Shown: positions 46,080-56,249, counted from the first letter of the stretch. The stretch is DNA of 64,000 bases from Malikia spinosa (GCF_002980625.1 NZ_PVLR01000008.1:25641-89640); one strand, 5' to 3'. A program made the numbers and translations. Notes: generated by a model not told the origin, from the letters alone.

Positions 46080-47552
46080 TCACTGGGCCAGCACGAAGTC
46101 GATGAAGCCGCGCTCGACCGAGGTTGATACCAGCTTGACCCGCAGCGACTGGCCGACCCGGAGCGCCGGCAGATCGCCCTTGAGCCGGCCTTCGGCGGGC
46201 GGTTCGAAGAGGCGCACCCAGCTGCCCTTGTCGCCGGTGCCGGTCACCAGTGCGTCGAAGCGCTGGCCGATGCGCTCATGCAGCAGCAGCGCGGCTTCGG
46301 ACTTGCGCAGCTGCCGCTCGACTTTCTTGGCCGCATCTTCCTGCCCGGTGCAGTGCAGCGCCAGTGCGTCGAGTTCGTCGTCGGAGTAGGGCGACTTGAC
46401 GCCCGCCAGCGCCGCCTTGAGCAGGCGCAGCGTGATCAGGTCGGGAAAGCGGCGGTTCGGCGCCGTCGAATGCATGTAGTCCTGCACCGCCAGTCCGAAA
46501 TGGCCGATCGGCGGGCCAGCAGGCCGTTCGACCACATACTCGCCCGAGCCCATCAGCTTGACGATCACCAGCGACAGGTCGGGAAAGCGCAGCGGGTCGG
46601 CCTGGTGCCGCTCGGCCAGAAAGGCTTCGAGCGCCTTGCCATCGGGCTGGCGCGGCAAGGTCGTGCCATAGGTCTGCGCCACTTCGGCGATGCGCAGCCA
46701 GCGCTCCGGCGAGCGCACCACCCGGCGCAGCGAGGCGCTGCCCTGGGCGGCCAGGAAGCGCGCCGTGCAGCCGTTGGTGGCGATCATGAATTCCTCGATC
46801 AATTGGCGGGCCCGGTTTTGCGGCTGCTGGCGGATGTCGGCGATCCGGTCGCCCTGGAACAGGGCCCTGGGCTGGAAGGTCTCGAACTCGAGCGACCCCT
46901 GGGCCCGGCGCAACACGCGCAGCTTTTGCGCCAGTTCGTCCTGCAGGCGCAGCTGGGTGTTCATGCCCCGGATCTGGCGCGCCGCTTCGGGCAGTTCGGC
47001 ATCGCCCTCGATCCAGGCCGAGACCGCGTCGTAGGCCAGCTGGACCTTGTTGCGCACCACGGCGCGGCAGATCGAGGAGCTGACCAGGATGCCGTCGTCG
47101 CTGAAATCCATCTGGTTGACCAGGGCCAGCCGGTCTGCATCGGGGTTGAGCGAGGTCAGGTCGGTCGACAGCCGCTCCGGCAGCATCGGGAACACGCGCG
47201 CCGAGGTATAGACCGAGGTGGTGTTGTGCCTGGCATGAGCATCGATCGCTGAGTCCTTCTTGACCAGCGCATCGACATCGGCCACTGCCACGAAGACCCG
47301 GACTTCGCCCTTGACCAGCGGCTCGATCGCAGTCAACTGGTCCAGGTCGCGCGAATCGTCGTTGTCGATCGAGCACCAGGGCAGTCCGGTCAGGTCGCGT
47401 ATGCTGGGGTCGGATTCGCTGGCAGCGGCGCTGATGCGGGACAACTGTTTCTGTACCGCATCGGGGAATTCGGGTTCGAGTCCGCGGCTGAACATGGCCA
47501 GGGACGCAATGGTCGACAGATCGGCACGATGGTTGGACAGGACGCGCCGCAT
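46080..47552 (-). CDS. RNB-domain (RNase II family) exoribonuclease-like protein
   Basis: This 490-residue protein has an RNB catalytic domain with the aspartate-rich motif SIDNDDSRDLDQLTAIE (the metal-binding Asp cluster of RNase II/R), VFVAVADVDALV, RLALVNQMDFSDDG and HSTAPNRRFPDLI. A C-terminal S1-like beta-barrel of ~70 residues ends in VERGFIDFVLAQ. The N-terminal cold-shock domains of RNase II/R are missing, so it is shorter than the E. coli enzymes (644 and 813 residues). The start ATG 47552 has GGGAG 8 bases upstream; an in-frame ATG at 47582 is possible. It is convergent with the cupin gene. Confidence 0.88.
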   Translation of the reverse strand: MRRVLSNHRADLSTIASLAMFSRGLEPEFPDAVQKQLSRISAAASESDPSIRDLTGLPWCSIDNDDSRDLDQLTAIEPLVKGEVRVFVAVADVDALVKKDSAIDAHARHNTTSVYTSARVFPMLPERLSTDLTSLNPDADRLALVNQMDFSDDGILVSSSICRAVVRNKVQLAYDAVSAWIEGDAELPEAARQIRGMNTQLRLQDELAQKLRVLRRAQGSLEFETFQPRALFQGDRIADIRQQPQNRARQLIEEFMIATNGCTARFLAAQGSASLRRVVRSPERWLRIAEVAQTYGTTLPRQPDGKALEAFLAERHQADPLRFPDLSLVIVKLMGSGEYVVERPAGPPIGHFGLAVQDYMHSTAPNRRFPDLITLRLLKAALAGVKSPYSDDELDALALHCTGQEDAAKKVERQLRKSEAALLLHERIGQRFDALVTGTGDKGSWVRLFEPPAEGRLKGDLPALRVGQSLRVKLVSTSVERGFIDFVLAQ

Positions 47553-47749
47553 AGGTCGAACTCCCAGGATGAATAGGTTCATTCTGCCTCTGCGTGGCGG
47601 GCTTGTCATCCGGCCTGGCGCTCCGGTCTGGAAACTGCATCGGTTTCCAAGGCATTGCAAGAGTTGTATATTTTCATCAGTTAAGCTGTCGTTGTATCCG
47701 GTTTCCAGCCGGTGGGGGTTCTCATTTGTTTTTTCCGAAGGCCTTCAGG

Positions 47750-50700
47750 GTGGCCGCTGTCCCTGCCTCGGTCCGGATCGGCCTGATCTACCTCGTGCTG
47801 GCCAGTGTCTGGATCTGGGGCTCCGACTGGCTGGCCCTGCAGCTGCTGGGTGATCCGGCCGCTGTCACGCAGGCCCAGTCCCTCAAAGGCGAGCTGTTCG
47901 TCCTGTTCACGGCCGCCCTGCTGTTCTGGCTGATCGGCCGGGAGGAGCGGGTCCAGGCCCGCGTCCAGGATGAACTCAAGCGCACGCGCAGCCAGCTCGA
48001 GCATTTCATCGATACCAGCGCTTCGATCATCTACGCGCTGGTGCCCGACACCGCGGCGGCGGACGGCTGGCGCTTGTCGTATGTCAGTGGCAACGTGTTG
48101 CGCCTGACCGGCTATGCGCCCGCTGACTGGCTGGAGCGGACCGGCTTCTGGTTCGAGCATGTGCATCCCGACGACCGGCCAAGGGTGCAGCAGGCACAGC
48201 GACAACTGCACGAAACCGGTGAGCTCAGGCAGCGCTACCGCTTCCAGCATCGCGATGGTAGTTACCGCTGGATCGATGACCAGCAGCAGCTCTGCTGCGG
48301 GGCGGACGGCCAGCCGCTCGAGATCGTCGGCAGCTGGGGCGACGTGACCGAGCAGGAACAGACCCAGCAGGCCTTGCGCGACCGCCAGGTCAAGCTCGAT
48401 GCCTTCCTGACCCATGCGCCGGCCGCCCTGGCCATGTTCAACCGCGAGATGCGCTATCTGTTCGCCAGCCAGCGCTGGATCCGGGATTTCCAGCTCGGGG
48501 CGGTGAGTGACCTGATCGGACGCTCCCATTACGAGCTGTGCCCCGACATGCCGCCACATTGGAAGGAAGCGCACCAGCGCGCCTTCGCCGGCGAGACGGT
48601 GCGCCGCGAAGAGGAGTTCTACCGCTTGCCCGACGGCAGCGAGCGCTGGCTGCGCTGGCGGGTCAAGCCTTGCGAGTCGGTCAATGGCCGGGTCGAGAGC
48701 ATCATCATCCTGGCCGAGGACATCACCCAGCACAAGCGGGATCAGGAGCAGCTGCGCGCCGAGAAGCGGCGCTGGCGTTTCGCGGTCGATGGCAGCGACA
48801 TCGGCCTGTGGGACTGGAACGTGAGCGCCAGCACGGTGTTCTTCTCGTCCTGCTGGAAGACCATGCTGGGCTACTCGGAGCACGAGATCGGTGACCAGCT
48901 GTGCGAATGGGAGTCGCGCGTGCACCCCGATGACAAGGCGCAGGTGATGGCTGATGTCGGGCGCCACCTGAGCGGCGAGGTGGATTTCTACGCCAACGAA
49001 CACCGGGTGCTGTGCAAGGACGGCAGCTACAAGTGGATCCTGGACCGCGGGCGCGTGGTCGAGCGCGGCCCCGAGGGCCAGCCGCTGCGCATGATCGGCA
49101 CCCACACCGACCTGACGGCGCTCAAGCTGCGCGAGCAGGCGCTGGCGCTCAATGCCAGCCTGTTCATGAACAGTTCGGAAGGCATCGTGATCTGCGATGG
49201 CGACAACAGCATCCTGTCGGTCAACCGCGCCTTCAGCGACATCACGGGCTACAGCGCGGACGAGGTGCTGGGGCGCCAGCCGTCGCTGCTGCGCTCGGGC
49301 CAGCAGACGCCGGATTTCTATCGCGACATGTGGCGCCAGATCCTGGAGGCGGGCCGCTGGCAGGGCGAGATCCTGAACCGGCGCAAGGACGGCGAGTCCT
49401 TCCTGGCCTGGCTGACCATCAGCCTGGTGCGGGATCAGGACGGACAGGTTCGCAACTACTACGGCATCTTCCATGACATCACGCAGCGCAAGCAGGCCGA
49501 AGCCCGGATCAGCCAGCTGACGCATTACGATGCCCTGACCGGCCTGCCGAACCGCGCGCTGCTGCGCGACCGGATCGAGTCGCAGCTGGCGCAGGCCCGG
49601 CCCGGGCAGGGGGCGCTGGCGCTGATGTTCATCGACGTTGATCGCTTCAAGTACATCAACGACTCGCTCGGACACCGGGCGGGCGATGCCCTGCTGGTCG
49701 AGATCGCATCCCGGCTGGTACAGACCGTCCAGCCCCAGGACACGGTGTCGCGCATGGGCGGCGATGAGTTCACCTTGCTGCTGCCCCAGATCGATGCCGA
49801 AGGCGCGGCGCACCTGGCGCAGAAGATCATTGCGCGCATTTCCGCGCCCTGCCAGTTCGAGGGCATGGAGCTGATCGTGACGCCCTCGATCGGCATTGCG
49901 ATGTTCCCGGGCGACGGGCGCGAGGTCGACGCCTTGCTGCAGGCCGGCGATACCGCGATGTACCGGGCCAAGGCCGCTGGCGGCGCCAATTTCCAGTTCT
50001 ACGAACCCGGCATGCACCTGAGCGCCAGCCGCACGCTGCAGCTCGAGAACGCCTTGCGCTGGGCGCTCGGGCGCCATGAGCTCGCGCTGCATTACCAGCC
50101 GCAGATCGAGCTCAAGACCCGCCGCGTGACCGGCTGCGAGGCCTTGCTGCGCTGGACGCACCCGCAGCTGGGCATGATCCCGCCGTCCGAGTTCATGCCG
50201 ATCGCCGAGGCCAGCGGCCTGATCCTGCCGATCGGCGAGTGGGTGCTCAGGACCGCGGTGGCGCAGAACCGGGCCTGGCAGCAGGCGGGACTGGCACCGA
50301 CGCTGATGGCGGTCAATGTCTCGTCGGTCCAGTTCCGCCAGACCCAGTTTCCCGAACTGGTGCGGGCCGTGCTCGACGAGGCCGGCTTGCCGCCGGGTTG
50401 GCTCGAGCTCGAGCTGACCGAAAGCGTGGTCTCGGCCGACCCCGAGGCGGCGATCCGTATCATGGAGCAGCTCGACTTGCTCGGCGTGCAGTTGTCGGTC
50501 GATGATTTCGGCACCGGTTATTCTTCGCTGTCCTACCTCAAGCGCTTCCCGATCGACAAGCTGAAGATCGACCAGAGCTTCGTGCGTGATCTGGACAGCG
50601 ATCCGGGCAGCGCCTTGATCGTCTCGGGCGTGATTGCCATGGCCCGCGCCCTGGGCCTGAAGACGATTGCCGAAGGCGTCGAAACGGCCGAGCAGGCGGC

Positions 50701-50839
50701 GACGCTGGCGCGCGAAGGCAGCGACGAGGTGCAAGGCTACTGGTATGCCAAGCCGATGCCGGCTGAGCAATATGAGCGCTGGCTGCGCGACTATCTGTCG
50801 GCGGCGCGCGCCCCGGGCATGGTTTTGACTGAGGATTGA
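47750..50839 (+). CDS. PAS-GGDEF-EAL cyclic-di-GMP signalling protein
   Basis: This ~1029-residue protein has two N-terminal membrane helices (RIGLIYLVLASVWIWG and LFVLFTAALLFWLIG) and four PAS/PAC units (about 90-600). A GGDEF domain with an intact RMGGDEF motif (residues ~670-674) follows, then an EAL domain with EALLRW (E797), DDFGTGYSSL and LKIDQSF. Both the diguanylate cyclase and the phosphodiesterase motifs look complete, so the net activity on cyclic di-GMP cannot be told. The start is uncertain: GTG 47750 (GAAGG upstream) or TTG 47726 (GGTGGGGG upstream). It is divergent from the RNB gene. Confidence 0.92.
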   Translation: MAAVPASVRIGLIYLVLASVWIWGSDWLALQLLGDPAAVTQAQSLKGELFVLFTAALLFWLIGREERVQARVQDELKRTRSQLEHFIDTSASIIYALVPDTAAADGWRLSYVSGNVLRLTGYAPADWLERTGFWFEHVHPDDRPRVQQAQRQLHETGELRQRYRFQHRDGSYRWIDDQQQLCCGADGQPLEIVGSWGDVTEQEQTQQALRDRQVKLDAFLTHAPAALAMFNREMRYLFASQRWIRDFQLGAVSDLIGRSHYELCPDMPPHWKEAHQRAFAGETVRREEEFYRLPDGSERWLRWRVKPCESVNGRVESIIILAEDITQHKRDQEQLRAEKRRWRFAVDGSDIGLWDWNVSASTVFFSSCWKTMLGYSEHEIGDQLCEWESRVHPDDKAQVMADVGRHLSGEVDFYANEHRVLCKDGSYKWILDRGRVVERGPEGQPLRMIGTHTDLTALKLREQALALNASLFMNSSEGIVICDGDNSILSVNRAFSDITGYSADEVLGRQPSLLRSGQQTPDFYRDMWRQILEAGRWQGEILNRRKDGESFLAWLTISLVRDQDGQVRNYYGIFHDITQRKQAEARISQLTHYDALTGLPNRALLRDRIESQLAQARPGQGALALMFIDVDRFKYINDSLGHRAGDALLVEIASRLVQTVQPQDTVSRMGGDEFTLLLPQIDAEGAAHLAQKIIARISAPCQFEGMELIVTPSIGIAMFPGDGREVDALLQAGDTAMYRAKAAGGANFQFYEPGMHLSASRTLQLENALRWALGRHELALHYQPQIELKTRRVTGCEALLRWTHPQLGMIPPSEFMPIAEASGLILPIGEWVLRTAVAQNRAWQQAGLAPTLMAVNVSSVQFRQTQFPELVRAVLDEAGLPPGWLELELTESVVSADPEAAIRIMEQLDLLGVQLSVDDFGTGYSSLSYLKRFPIDKLKIDQSFVRDLDSDPGSALIVSGVIAMARALGLKTIAEGVETAEQAATLAREGSDEVQGYWYAKPMPAEQYERWLRDYLSAARAPGMVLTED

Positions 50840-50851
50840 AGGAGTGTTGGC

Positions 50852-51484
50852 ATGACCTGGGATACCTGGCTGGCTTTTTTCCTGGCCTGTTGGCTGATCA
50901 GCCTGTCGCCCGGCGCGGGCGCGATTGCCTCGATGTCGTCAGGGCTGAATTTTGGCTTCCGCCGTGGCTACTGGAACGCCATCGGCCTGCAGCTGGCGCT
51001 GGTGCTGCAGATCGCGGTGGTCGCGGCGGGTGTCGGCGCGCTGCTGGCCGCTTCCGAGCTGGCATTTGCCCTGATCAAGTGGTTCGGCGTGCTGTATCTG
51101 CTGTATCTGGGCTGGAAGCAGTGGATCGCGCCGCCCAGTGCGCTTGCCACCGAGCCGGTCGATCTCAGGCGCGGGCGCCCGCTGGCGCTGGTGCTGCGCG
51201 GCTTTGTCGTCAACGCGAGCAATCCGAAGGCGATCGTCTTCATCCTGGCCGTGCTGCCGCAGTTCCTCGATACCAGCCGGCCGCTGCTGGCGCAGTATCT
51301 GCTGATGACGCTGACCATGGTGGCGGTCGACCTGGTGGTCATGGCCGGCTACACCGGGCTGGCGGCCAGGGTGCTGAAGCTGCTGCGCGAGCCGGGGCAG
51401 CAGCGCCTGCTGAATCGGGTCTTCGGCGGTCTGTTCGGCGTGGCGGCCAGCTTGCTGGCCACGCTGAAGCAGGCGGCGCATTGA
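50852..51484 (+). CDS. LysE/RhtB family amino-acid exporter
   Basis: This 210-residue inner-membrane protein has about six helices and the family start LAFFLACWLISLSPGAGAIASMSSGLNFGFRRGYW, with GVLYLLYLGWKQW and GFVVNASNPKAIVFILAVLPQF further on. Members export amino acids such as lysine, threonine or homoserine lactone; the substrate is not predictable here. It begins 12 bases after the GGDEF/EAL gene. Confidence 0.9.
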   Translation: MTWDTWLAFFLACWLISLSPGAGAIASMSSGLNFGFRRGYWNAIGLQLALVLQIAVVAAGVGALLAASELAFALIKWFGVLYLLYLGWKQWIAPPSALATEPVDLRRGRPLALVLRGFVVNASNPKAIVFILAVLPQFLDTSRPLLAQYLLMTLTMVAVDLVVMAGYTGLAARVLKLLREPGQQRLLNRVFGGLFGVAASLLATLKQAAH

Positions 51485-51547
51485 GCTGATCTGAGGCCGC
51501 GGCACAATAGCGGGCTTTCCTTCCCCCCTCATTGACAGGACAGCCCG

Positions 51548-51862
51548 ATGGCCTTCGCCGACAACCTCAAGCAACTTCCCTCCATCGCCCATCTGGCGGC
51601 GCTGGAACTGATCGACGGCGCGGGCGCCGTGGTCGCCATGATCGAGAACAAGCCGGGCAAGGCCGGTTCGCTGGCGGTCTATGCCGCGCTGGCCGCCCAG
51701 CATGGCGCGATCAATGGCGCCGCCGCCGAGCAAGGGCTGGAGATCTTCGCCGAGCACACGGCTGATGCGCGCGCCAACCCGGGCAAGCACCCGAACATCG
51801 ACCGCCTGCTCGAAGTGATCGCCTCGGGCCAGGGCTACGGCGTCAAGTTGATCGAGGCCTGA
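51548..51862 (+). CDS. DUF2322 family protein
   Basis: This 104-residue soluble protein begins MAFADNLKQLPSIAHLAALEL and contains VVAMIENKPGKAGSLAVYAAL and HTADARANPGKHPNIDRLLEVI, the conserved pattern of DUF2322. No function is known and there is no catalytic motif. A CACAAT box about 40 bases upstream may be part of its promoter. It is convergent with thyA. Confidence 0.85.
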   Translation: MAFADNLKQLPSIAHLAALELIDGAGAVVAMIENKPGKAGSLAVYAALAAQHGAINGAAAEQGLEIFAEHTADARANPGKHPNIDRLLEVIASGQGYGVKLIEA

Positions 51863-51873
51863 GCGTCAAGCGC

Positions 51874-51894
51874 GCAGGCGGCGCTGGCGCCTGC
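51874..51894. terminator. Hairpin between convergent DUF2322 and thyA genes
   Basis: GCAGGCG, a 7-base loop and CGCCTGC form a perfect 7-base stem 12 bases after the DUF2322 stop and 22 bases from the thyA stop. There is no long T-run. It may serve both genes. Confidence 0.5.
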
Positions 51895-51915
51895 TTAGCC
51901 TGATCCGGCGCCTGC

Positions 51916-52878
51916 TCAGACCGCCATCGGCGCCGTCAGGTGGGCATGGTGCTGGTAGCCCGCCAGGCTGAAGTCGCCCGGCTCGACCCGCTCCAGCCAC
52001 TCGGGCTGGTACTGGCCGGTCACGGCGTAGTCGGGAATGCGGTCGGACAGCAGCAGCTGCGGCGCCGGCAGCGGCTCGCGCGTGAGCTGCTGTTGCAGCA
52101 TCGGCACATGGTTCTCGTAAATGTGCGCGTCGCCGATGAAGTAGCTGAACCATTTCGGCTTGAACCCGGTCAGGCGCCCGACCAGGTGCAGCAGCGCCGC
52201 GCCCTCGGTCAGGTTGAACGGCGTGCCCAGCCCCAGATCGTTGCTGCGGATGTAGAGGCAGAGCGAGATCTCGCGCGTGACCGCATTCGGCAGGAACTGG
52301 TACAGCAGGTGGCAGGGCGGCAGCGCCATTTCCTCCAGCTGGGCCCAGTTCCAGCCGTGGAAGATGATGCGGCGGTCGCTCGGGTTGCTGATGATGGTGT
52401 CGAGGCATTGCCGCAGCTGGTCGACCGCCTTGTAGAGCACGACCTGGCCGTCGGCGGTGTCGGCAATCCGGACATAGCCGCGGCCCAGCGCATCCTCGAT
52501 CTGGCCTGACGCCGAGGCGGGCAGGGCCTTGAACGCGGGCCAGTTGCGCCACTGCACGCCATAGACCGGACCCAGGTCGTCCTCGCCCAGGCGGTAGGGG
52601 TTGGCCAGCCAGGCGGCGTTCTCGTTGGCATTCTGGTCCCAGACCTTGCAGCCGAGCGCGCGGAACTCGGCCGCGCTGCGGTAGCCGCGCAGGAAGCCGA
52701 CCAGCTCGCCGACCGCCGACTTGAAGGCCAGCTTCTTGGTCGTGACGGCCGGGAAGCCCTGGCTCAGGTCGAAGCGCATTGCCGCGCCCGGCAGGCTCAG
52801 GGTGCGGATGCCGGTGCGGTTGGTCTGCCAGCTGCCTTGCTCGAAGACGGTGCGGACGAGGTCGAGGTATTGCTTCAC
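51916..52878 (-). CDS. thyA: Thymidylate synthase
   Basis: This 320-residue enzyme methylates dUMP to dTMP with methylene-tetrahydrofolate. Seen are the N-terminal [11 protein letters not shown] loop, the catalytic cysteine in [10 protein letters not shown], the [21 protein letters not shown] block and the HIYENH motif. It is about 55 residues longer than E. coli ThyA (264), with an insertion around [15 protein letters not shown] to [10 protein letters not shown], as in some other proteobacteria. It works downstream of dcd, encoded 6 kb away. Confidence 0.96.
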   Translation of the reverse strand: MKQYLDLVRTVFEQGSWQTNRTGIRTLSLPGAAMRFDLSQGFPAVTTKKLAFKSAVGELVGFLRGYRSAAEFRALGCKVWDQNANENAAWLANPYRLGEDDLGPVYGVQWRNWPAFKALPASASGQIEDALGRGYVRIADTADGQVVLYKAVDQLRQCLDTIISNPSDRRIIFHGWNWAQLEEMALPPCHLLYQFLPNAVTREISLCLYIRSNDLGLGTPFNLTEGAALLHLVGRLTGFKPKWFSYFIGDAHIYENHVPMLQQQLTREPLPAPQLLLSDRIPDYAVTGQYQPEWLERVEPGDFSLAGYQHHAHLTAPMAV

Positions 52879-52934
52879 GGCGCTGGCTGGCTAGATAAAA
52901 CCAGACATTTTAGCGATGCAATCCAGATCAGCGT

Positions 52935-54377
52935 TCAGCGCGGCTCCTGTATCAGCACCCGCCCCGGGTTCATGAGGCCCTGCGGGTCGAGCGCGGCCTT
53001 GATGCGGCGCATCAGCGCCAGCGCGACCGGGTGCTTGTACTGCGGCAGCGTCTCGGCTTTCAGGCTGCCGATGCCATGCTCGGCGCTGATCGAGCCGCCA
53101 TGGCGCCGCACCGAGTCGAACACGATGTGGTTGATGCGGCTTTCCTGCTCGCGCAGGAAGGCGGCCGGATCGCCGCCCTCGGGTGCTTGCACGTTGTAGT
53201 GCAGGTTGCCGTCGCCCAGATGGCCGAAATTGACCAGCCGCACGCCCGGGATCTCGGCGGCCAGTTGCGCATCGGTCTCGGCGCAGAAACGGGCAATGGC
53301 CGACACCGGCAGGCTGATGTCGTGCTTGATGTTGAGGCCTTCCTCGCTTTGCGCCAGCGAGATGCTCTCGCGGATATGCCACAGGTTGTGCGCCTGGCCC
53401 AGGCTCTCGGCGACGATGGCATCGCTGACGCAGCCCTGCTCGAGCGCTGCTTCGAGCAGCGCCTCGAAGCGTTCGCGCGCATGGGCCTCGCTCTCGCTGT
53501 CGGAGTTCTCCAGCAGCACGCACCAGGGATGGTCCTGCCACAGCGGCACGCGCAGCTGCGGGTAATGCTTGTCGACCAGTGACAGCGAAAAGCGGCTCAT
53601 GGCCTCGAAGCCGGTCAGGCCGGCGCCGAGCTGGCGCTGCGCCAGCCCGAGCAGCTCGACCGCGGCCTCGATCGACGGCAGCGCGGCCCAGGCCGTCAGC
53701 TTGGCGGCCGGCTGCGGCTGCAGCTTGAGCGTGGCGCCGGTGATGATGCCCAGCGTGCCTTCGCTGCCGATGTAGAGGTCGCGCAGGTCGTAGCCGGTAT
53801 TGTCCTTGCGCAGCCCGATCAGGCCGTCCCAGACCTCGCCTTGCGGCGTGACGACTTCCAGGCCCAGGCATTGCTCGCGCGCATTGCCGTAGCGCAGCAC
53901 CTGGGTGCCGCCGGCGTTGCTGGCCAGGTTGCCGCCGATGGTGCAGCTGCCCTCGGCTGCCAGGCTCAGCGGCAGCAGCAGGCCGGCGGCCTCGGCCGCC
54001 TGTTGCGCGGCCTGCAGGATGCAGCCGGCGTCGACCGTCAGCGTCAGGTTGGCGGCGTCGAGCGCGCGCACCCGGTTCATGCGCTGCAGGCTCAGCAGCA
54101 CCTGCTGGCCGCTGGCGTCGGGCACGCTGCCGACCACCAGTCCGGTGTTGCCGCCTTGCGGCACGATGGCTACGCCAGCCGCCGCACAGGCCTGGACCAC
54201 GGCGGCAACTTCGGCCGTGTTGCCCGGGCGCACCACGGCCAGCGCGCGGCCGCGGTGGCGCCGGCGCCAGTCCTGCTCGTAGGCCGCCAGATCGGTGGCC
54301 GGGTCTTCATGGGTCAGCACCTGCTGGGCGCCGACGGCCGCGCGCAGCGCCGACAGCAGATCGTTCGAGTCGTTCAT
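52935..54377 (-). CDS. FAD-linked oxidase, GlcD/D-lactate dehydrogenase type
   Basis: This 480-residue soluble flavoprotein has the FAD-binding PCMH domain (VVRPGNTAEVAAVVQACAAAGVAIVPQGGNTGL; GNLASNAGGTQVLRYGN; YIGSEGTLGIITGATLKL). The C-terminal substrate cap ends in FGHLGDGNLHYNV and SAEHGIGSLKAETLPQYK. It oxidises a 2-hydroxy acid such as D-lactate or D-2-hydroxyglutarate; which one is open. No Fe-S partner is adjacent, unlike glcDEF. GGGAG lies 8 bases before the ATG. The start overlaps the DUF2069 stop by one base (TGATG), so the two are coupled. Confidence 0.9.
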   Translation of the reverse strand: MNDSNDLLSALRAAVGAQQVLTHEDPATDLAAYEQDWRRRHRGRALAVVRPGNTAEVAAVVQACAAAGVAIVPQGGNTGLVVGSVPDASGQQVLLSLQRMNRVRALDAANLTLTVDAGCILQAAQQAAEAAGLLLPLSLAAEGSCTIGGNLASNAGGTQVLRYGNAREQCLGLEVVTPQGEVWDGLIGLRKDNTGYDLRDLYIGSEGTLGIITGATLKLQPQPAAKLTAWAALPSIEAAVELLGLAQRQLGAGLTGFEAMSRFSLSLVDKHYPQLRVPLWQDHPWCVLLENSDSESEAHARERFEALLEAALEQGCVSDAIVAESLGQAHNLWHIRESISLAQSEEGLNIKHDISLPVSAIARFCAETDAQLAAEIPGVRLVNFGHLGDGNLHYNVQAPEGGDPAAFLREQESRINHIVFDSVRRHGGSISAEHGIGSLKAETLPQYKHPVALALMRRIKAALDPQGLMNPGRVLIQEPR

Positions 54378-54850
54378 CAATTCGTCTCCCGTTGGGAATG
54401 GTCGGCGGCAGCGCCGGCATCGGCCGCTGCAGCCAGCGCGGCGCGCGCCGCCTTCAGTCGCAGCCGGACATGGACGGTGCAGGCGACGAACAGGCCCAGG
54501 CACAGCAGCAGCTCGAGCCCGGCCAGCCAGGCCGACAGGCCTTTGTCGCTCCAGGCCCTTACCGAGCCTTCCATCACATAGAGCCAGACCAGCAGGCTCA
54601 GCGCGCGGTAGGTGTACATGCGGTTCTTCAGCAGGCCGGGCAGCGGCAGGCACAGCGGCAGCACCTTGAACGCCAGCGTCGAGCCACCCGGGCGCAGCGG
54701 CGCCAGCCAGAGCTCCCAGGCCAGGCCGAGCACGATCAGCGCCAGCGTGCAGGCGACGGCAGCGCGGCGCGCGAAGTCCACCCCGGCCGGGGTGGGAAGG
54801 ACGGTGCCCGGCGGGGCGTCGGGCATGGGATCGGGGCGGGTCTTTTTCAT
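54377..54850 (-). CDS. DUF2069 membrane protein
   Basis: This 157-residue inner-membrane protein has about four helices (AAVACTLALIVLGLAWELWLA; LAFKVLPLCLPLPGLL; ALSLLVWLYVMEGSVRAW; LAGLELLLCLGLFVACTVHVRLRL). The LKVLPLxLPLPGLLxxRxYTYR pattern marks DUF2069. Function is unknown. The start may be ATG 54850 or ATG 54874 (MPSLYPPNMKK); no ribosome site decides. It is divergent from the YihY gene, and the two 5' ends nearly touch. Confidence 0.82.
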   Translation of the reverse strand: MKKTRPDPMPDAPPGTVLPTPAGVDFARRAAVACTLALIVLGLAWELWLAPLRPGGSTLAFKVLPLCLPLPGLLKNRMYTYRALSLLVWLYVMEGSVRAWSDKGLSAWLAGLELLLCLGLFVACTVHVRLRLKAARAALAAAADAGAAADHSQRETN

Positions 54851-54872
54851 GTTGGGCGGGTAGAGCGATGGC

Positions 54873-56141
54873 ATGATACCGGCGATGAGAATCCACCAGC
54901 GCGCGCGCCAGTCCGGCCGCCTGCATTTGATCGACGCCTGGCTGCCTGCGCTGCTGCAGGCGTTGGGCCGTTTTCCCTGGCGCATCACCGCGCTGACGCT
55001 GCGCGAGCGCTTCCGCGAGGACCGGCTCGGCATCACGGCCGGCAGCCTGACCTTCACCACCACGATCTCGCTGGTGCCGCTGTTCACGGTCGGCCTGGCC
55101 ATCTTCAGCGCCTTTCCGGTCTTCGGCCGGCTGCAGGCGCAGCTGCAACAGTGGCTGATCCAGAGCCTGATCCCGGACCAGATCGCGCGCCAGGTCAGCA
55201 ACTACCTGCTGCAGTTCTCGCAGCAGGCCGGCAAGATGGGCTGGGCCGGTGCGGTGTTCCTGCTCGTGACCGCGCTGACGCTGGTGCTGACGATAGACCG
55301 CAAGCTCAACGACATCTGGCGCGTGCGCCAGCCACGCTCGCTGACCCAGCGCGTGTTGATCTACTGGGCGGTGCTGACGCTGGGCCCGCTGCTGCTGGGC
55401 GCGAGCCTGAGCCTGAGCTCCTATGCCGTGTCGGCCTCGCGCGGCTGGGTCAGCGCGGTGCCGGGTGGCGTCCAGTTCGCGCTTGGCGCGATCGAGTTCC
55501 TGCTCGGCCTGACCGGCATGGCGGCGCTCTACCGCTTCGTTCCCAATGCGCCGGTGCGCTGGTCGCATGCCTTCGTCGGCGCCAGCCTGGCATCGATCGG
55601 CATCGAGCTGGCCAAGCGCGTGCTGGGCTGGTATCTGGTGCAGGTGCCGACCTATTCGGCCGTCTACGGCGCCTTCGCGACCGTGCCGATCCTGCTGATC
55701 TGGCTCTATACCGGCTGGGTGATCGTGCTGCTCGGCGCCGTGCTGACGGCCTATCTGCCCAGCCTGGTCGGCGGTATCGAGCGTCGCTCCGACGCGCCGG
55801 GCTGGGATCTGCAGCTCGCGCTCGAACTGCTGGATTGCCTGGAGCGCTCGCGCAGCGATGGCCGGCGCGGCTGCAGCCTCGAGTCGCTTGCGCGCCAGTT
55901 GCGCGTCGATCCCTTGCAGATCGAGCCGCCGCTGGAGGCGCTCGAGGCGCTGGACTGGGTCGGCCGCCTGAGCGAGGCCGATGGGCGCCATGTGCTGCTG
56001 GTCGATGCCGCCAGCACCCCGCTGGCCCCGCTGCTGCAGGCGCTCTGCCTGCCGCTGAACGACGGCACAAGGGCGCTCTGGCAGGCCAGCGGCTGGTCGG
56101 CGCTGACGCTGGCGGATGCCTTGCCGGGGCCGGCGGCCTGA
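54873..56141 (+). CDS. YihY/BrkB family inner-membrane protein
   Basis: This ~420-residue protein has an N-terminal six-helix YihY domain (about residues 40-305) with RFREDRLGITAGSLTFTTTISLVPLFTVGLAIFSAFPVF and LIWLYTGWVIVLLGAVLTAYLP. A C-terminal cytoplasmic domain of ~120 residues looks like a winged helix (LELLDCLERSRSDGRRGCSLESLARQLRV ... LEALEALDWVGRL). The family was once wrongly called RNase BN; its function is not known. The start may be ATG 54873 or ATG 54885 (MRIHQRARQ). Confidence 0.87.
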   Translation: MIPAMRIHQRARQSGRLHLIDAWLPALLQALGRFPWRITALTLRERFREDRLGITAGSLTFTTTISLVPLFTVGLAIFSAFPVFGRLQAQLQQWLIQSLIPDQIARQVSNYLLQFSQQAGKMGWAGAVFLLVTALTLVLTIDRKLNDIWRVRQPRSLTQRVLIYWAVLTLGPLLLGASLSLSSYAVSASRGWVSAVPGGVQFALGAIEFLLGLTGMAALYRFVPNAPVRWSHAFVGASLASIGIELAKRVLGWYLVQVPTYSAVYGAFATVPILLIWLYTGWVIVLLGAVLTAYLPSLVGGIERRSDAPGWDLQLALELLDCLERSRSDGRRGCSLESLARQLRVDPLQIEPPLEALEALDWVGRLSEADGRHVLLVDAASTPLAPLLQALCLPLNDGTRALWQASGWSALTLADALPGPAA

Positions 56142-56249
56142 GCCGCGCTGCAACAAGCGGGATTTCCCCTGCCTGGCAGGCCTTCGCGGGCAGGATTTGT
56201 GGGCTATATTTGTGTCGGGTGCGCTGGTGCGCCCAAGGAGCAGAACAAT